The notes under the pieces were generated by a model. That model saw only the letters and a program-made list of their open reading frames with translations, was not told the origin of the DNA and searched no databases. Position numbers and translations under genes: made by a program. From Kumtagia ephedrae (GTDB taxonomy: Bacteria > Pseudomonadota > Alphaproteobacteria > Rhizobiales > Rhizobiaceae), in NCBI RefSeq assembly GCF_003012745.1, contig NZ_PXYK01000005.1:218434-282433 (forward strand): DNA of 64,000 bases, written 5' to 3'. Positions 61,156-64,000 of the stretch are shown piece by piece (position 1 is the first letter of the stretch; each line of letters begins with the position of its first letter).

Positions 61156-61706
61156 TACGGACCCCCGTCTCTCTTGCTCTTGTGGCGGCCAGCGCGGCGA
61201 TGGCTTTCCTCAACATCCACTGGTGGCGGACTCCGCCCGACCTCTCGCCGATCGAGCCCAACAACGCCGTGAACCTGTCTTATCCGCAAGTGGCCGATGG
61301 CGATGCAGACCAGCCCGACCGGGAATTGGCGCTAGCGCCTGTCGAGAGCCTTTTACGGCCGCTGTTTCATGCCATGCGCAGGCCCTTCGTTCCGCCTCCG
61401 GTCGAACCCGTGGAGGAAGAATTCGTCGAGGAACCGCCACCCCCTCTCGAAATCGAACCGGAGTCGGTGGTGGCCGAGACGATGCCGGACCTGCGGCTGG
61501 CCGGCATCAGTCTGACGTCCGATAGAAGTCGCGCGCTGATCGGCCCCGCCAAAGGCGGCGACTTTCGCTGGTATGGCCGGGGCGAGGAAGTTTCGGGATG
61601 GACAGTCGTCTCGATTACCCGTGCCGCTGTGACACTTGAGAGTGGTGGACGGAATTTGACGGTTTCCCTTTATTCGGCCGCGCCGGCCAGTAGTGTCACC
61701 GAATGA
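61152..61706 (+). CDS. Type II secretion GspN/GspC-like periplasmic protein
   Basis: This protein has 184 aa: an N-terminal membrane anchor (VSLALVAASAAMAFLNIHWW), a Pro/Glu-rich linker (PPPVEPVEEEFVEEPPPPLEIEPE) and a small beta domain (PDLRLAGISLTSDRSRALIGPAKGGDFRWYGRGEEVSGWTVVSITRAAVTLESGGRNLTVSL). This resembles the homology region of GspC/PilP, which contacts the secretin. Assignment between GspC and GspN is uncertain. Confidence 0.72.
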   Translation: MIRTPVSLALVAASAAMAFLNIHWWRTPPDLSPIEPNNAVNLSYPQVADGDADQPDRELALAPVESLLRPLFHAMRRPFVPPPVEPVEEEFVEEPPPPLEIEPESVVAETMPDLRLAGISLTSDRSRALIGPAKGGDFRWYGRGEEVSGWTVVSITRAAVTLESGGRNLTVSLYSAAPASSVTE

Positions 61707-62605
61707 GCGCGCCGCCGGGTCGGCCGGAGCATGACAATGCCGGTTTCGCGCTGGTCGCGGTGCTATTGTTCCTGCTTTTCGTGGCAGCGATCGTCGCGCC
61801 TTTCGCTATGGCGGCCCGAACCAACTGGCTGGTCGCAGCCAACCGGGCCCAGCAGGACCGCCTGGATGGCCTTGCCGACGCGGTCTTGACCTTGGTAGCG
61901 ATGCGACAATTGGGGACCGCCGGAGTGGCGACGCGGCAATCTTTGCCTCTTAATTCCCAACCTGTCGTCTGCAAGATTTCGGGCTATTTGGTCACGGCCG
62001 AACTCCAGGACCAGACCGGGCTGGTCGATCTCAACGCCGCAGACGCAAGCACGCTTGCGACAGGCTTGAGGGCGCTTGGCGTGTCCGAAGATCAAGCGGA
62101 CGATCTCGCCGAAGCGATCGTCACCTACCGAAGCTATGAGCCGCAATCCGAAACGCGCGGCGCGGAAGTCGAGATATTCGGCGGCGCGAAGCGGGGACCG
62201 TTCGAGTCCGTTATCGAGCTTTCGGACTTTCAGCCGCTTCGCGACATTCCGCCGGCCGCCCTCTATGCGACTTTTACAGTGCATTCGCGGTTGGGCATCG
62301 TTGTTTCGTCGCGAGCACCCAAGCGGCTCGCCATCATGATGGAGAATGCGGCCAGCCCGCATGCGGATGCCGGCGCGTCCCGTTCTCCGACGGCGATCAG
62401 CGTTGCCGTAGAGGCGCCGAAATCGCCTTTCCGTGGTCATTCGGCATACCTGATTGAGCCGTCGACGCGGCGCGATCGGCCGTTCAGACGCATCGAAAAA
62501 CTATTGGCGGCGCGGGACGAGACGCGCGATATACAGTCGCAGGTCACATGTCCCGCGCCTCTTTCCAGCGACATCGCTCAAGTCCTTGCGGGGCTCGGCC
62601 CATGA
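61703..62605 (+). CDS. gspK: Type II secretion minor pseudopilin GspK
   Basis: This protein has 300 aa. A prepilin-like N-terminus (DNAGFALVAVLLFLLFVAAIVAPFAMAA) precedes the two-helix DNA-ligase-like (HhH) insert characteristic of GspK: QDQTGLVDLNAADASTLATGLRALGVSEDQADDLAEAIVTYRS, then FESVIELSDFQPL. GspK caps the pseudopilus tip. ATGA overlap on both sides. Confidence 0.88.
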   Translation: MSAPPGRPEHDNAGFALVAVLLFLLFVAAIVAPFAMAARTNWLVAANRAQQDRLDGLADAVLTLVAMRQLGTAGVATRQSLPLNSQPVVCKISGYLVTAELQDQTGLVDLNAADASTLATGLRALGVSEDQADDLAEAIVTYRSYEPQSETRGAEVEIFGGAKRGPFESVIELSDFQPLRDIPPAALYATFTVHSRLGIVVSSRAPKRLAIMMENAASPHADAGASRSPTAISVAVEAPKSPFRGHSAYLIEPSTRRDRPFRRIEKLLAARDETRDIQSQVTCPAPLSSDIAQVLAGLGP

Positions 62606-63873
62606 ATGTCCATCTGCAAAGGCCGACTGCGGACGAGGTACTGAACCGTCTGGTTGCCGATGGTGCGTTGTCCCAGGACGGAGCAGGCCGCGCCAGGGCC
62701 GCGCTGACCTCCACGTCGCATCCATTCGACATCGTCTTGACCGAACTTGGCCTGTTGCGGGAGGATGAACTGGCCAGACATCTCGCCTCGATCCTGCAAT
62801 TGCCATTGTTCAACGACCTTTTCGGCCTCGACGCTCAGTTGGTCGATCTCGTGGGGCTCTCGTTCTGCGAAGGCAGTTCCATCTTACCGCTCGGCATGAC
62901 CGACGGCGTTGTCTCCGTGGCTGTCAGCGACCCTTTCTCACGCGGTGCGATCGATGCGCTGGCCTTCCACCTCGACCGCATGCCTTCGCTGCATATCGCT
63001 ACCCGCAGCCAGATTGCCGCGCAGTTTAAGCTCCTCCGGCAGGGCGCGGAAGGAGAGGTTTTGGCGGATGCGTTCGACGCTTACGCCAATCTCAATGATG
63101 CGGACAGACTACGCGACATCGCCCGCGAGGCGCCGGTCGTTCGGCTGGTCAGCCGGGTGATCAACGAGGCCGTGGAACGTGGAGCCACCGACATCCACAT
63201 CGAGCCGCAGGAGGACAATGTACGCATTCGGGTTCGTCTGGATGGGCTATTGTTACTCGCAGAGACCGTGGCGCGTTCGATGCATGCGGGCATCGTGACG
63301 CGTATCAAGATCCTGGCGCAATTGAACATTGCGGAACGGCGCATTCCCCAGGACGGGCGCTTGCGGGCAGTGGTGCGTGGCCAGAATGTCGACATGCGCG
63401 TGTCGGTGGTGCCCAGCGCGCATGGAGAGGCGATCGTGCTGCGCGTGCTCGATCGATCGAGAGTGAGACTTGAACTGGAAGCCCTTGGCTTCGACCCCGC
63501 AGCAAGGGCACGGCTCACGGCGATGTCGCAAGCGGCAAATGGCATCATCCTGATTACCGGCCCGACCGGCAGCGGCAAAACCACGACTCTTTATTCGATG
63601 CTCAAGGGGCGCAATTCGATCGACACCAAGATCTTTACGGTCGAGGATCCCGTCGAGTACCGCCTAGCAGGTGTTACACAATTGCAGGTGGAACCGGTGA
63701 TCGGCCTGGATTTCGCAGCGGCCCTGCGATCGGTGCTGCGTCAGGATCCAGATATCATACTGGTCGGCGAGGTACGCGACAAGGAGACAGCCGAGATCGC
63801 GATCCGCGCGGCTCTTACCGGGCATCTCGTGTTGTCGACCTTGCACACGAACAGCGCCACGGGCGCGTTCACA
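62602..63873 (+). pseudogene. gspE: Type II secretion ATPase GspE, interrupted by an insertion sequence
   Basis: About 424 codons are native: an N-terminal domain (about 1-130), then the secretion ATPase core with VRIRVRLDGLLLLAETV, Walker A GPTGSGKTTTLYS, Asp box VEDPVEYRLAGVTQLQVEP, Walker B LRQDPDIILVGEVRDKETAEIA and the His box LSTLHTNSATGA. Right after this the frame enters an IS21-family end at about 63874 and stops at 63930. The C-terminal part (about 130 residues, including the usual four-Cys region) is missing here, so the motor is probably dead. Confidence 0.88.
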
Positions 63874-64000
63874 TGTGAACCGGCGTGCAAAGTTGACCCC
63901 CTAGGCGGGGTTATCGGCGTCCAAAATTGACCCCCCTCATTGGTTCGTTCTGCGACCATCCGTTCGGTTTTTCGAGCGGATGGAGAGGGGATGAAGTCGG
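63874..64000 (+). mobile_element. IS21-family insertion sequence, left end
   Basis: The element begins TGTGAACCGGCG at 63874, inside gspE. Two copies of a 20-bp motif (GGCGTgCAAAgTTGACCCCC at 63882-63901; GGCGTcCAAAaTTGACCCCC at 63916-63935) are the multiple terminal repeats typical of IS21 ends, 34 bp apart. A hairpin (CCATCCG...CGGATGG, 63957-63984) may block read-in transcription. The right end is outside the window. Confidence 0.85.
63991..64000 (+). CDS. IS21-family transposase IstA, first codons only
   Basis: An ATG at 63991 follows GGAGAGGGG and lies where istA begins in IS21-family elements. Only three codons are visible. Confidence 0.5.

Overview
The window is high-GC DNA from an alphaproteobacterium of the Hyphomicrobiales (Rhizobiales), most likely a Phyllobacteriaceae/Mesorhizobium-like bacterium. 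The evidence is the PhyR-NepR-EcfG stress module, a CpdR-type receiver, an alpha-r8-type small RNA, a ROSE-like RNA thermometer in front of a small heat-shock gene, and rhizobial palindromic intergenic repeats. No species is claimed.

Layout. 1-17.8 kb is mostly core: a partial gltB, threonine aldolase, an MFS exporter, Hsp20 behind a thermometer, a lysophospholipase-like hydrolase, a HisN-type phosphatase, the small RNA, an N-formylglutamate amidohydrolase, cpdR, tRNA-Val(GAC), a flavin monooxygenase, an mhqO-mhqD-like pair and a sulfatase/phosphonate-ester hydrolase. 17.8-27.2 kb is a general-stress-response locus. ecfG, nepR and phyR sit among PRC-barrel, DUF883, holin-like, DUF1328, Crp/Fnr, receiver and two HWE/HisKA_2 kinase genes, and I can read seven GGAAC-N16/17-CGTT promoters. 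27.3-32.1 kb is a xylFHG-like sugar importer with a divergent ROK regulator and matched operators. 32.1-34.7 kb is exbB-exbD-tonB.

35.9-45.3 kb is a complete aerobic nicotinate catabolic cluster. nicAB hydroxylates nicotinate, nicC makes 2,5-dihydroxypyridine, nicX opens the ring, and nicD, nicF and nicE lead to fumarate. The nicCDEFX operon and the nicRAB operon diverge around paired MarR-type operators. 45.4-50.0 kb holds a PotABCD-like ABC importer with its own MarR gene and another pair of matching operators. 50.0-55.9 kb is an unusual trio: GH63-like hydrolase, GH106-like hydrolase and an MTAP/PNP-family phosphorylase. 56.0-58.8 kb is a two-component flavin monooxygenase with a divergent PucR-type regulator.

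At about 59.0 kb, a 13-nt 3' fragment of an initiator tRNA-Met followed by a strong terminator looks like an attachment-site scar. To its right begins an island-like segment with type II secretion genes (gspL, M, N/C-like, K, E). gspE is cut by the left end of an IS21-family element at the window edge.
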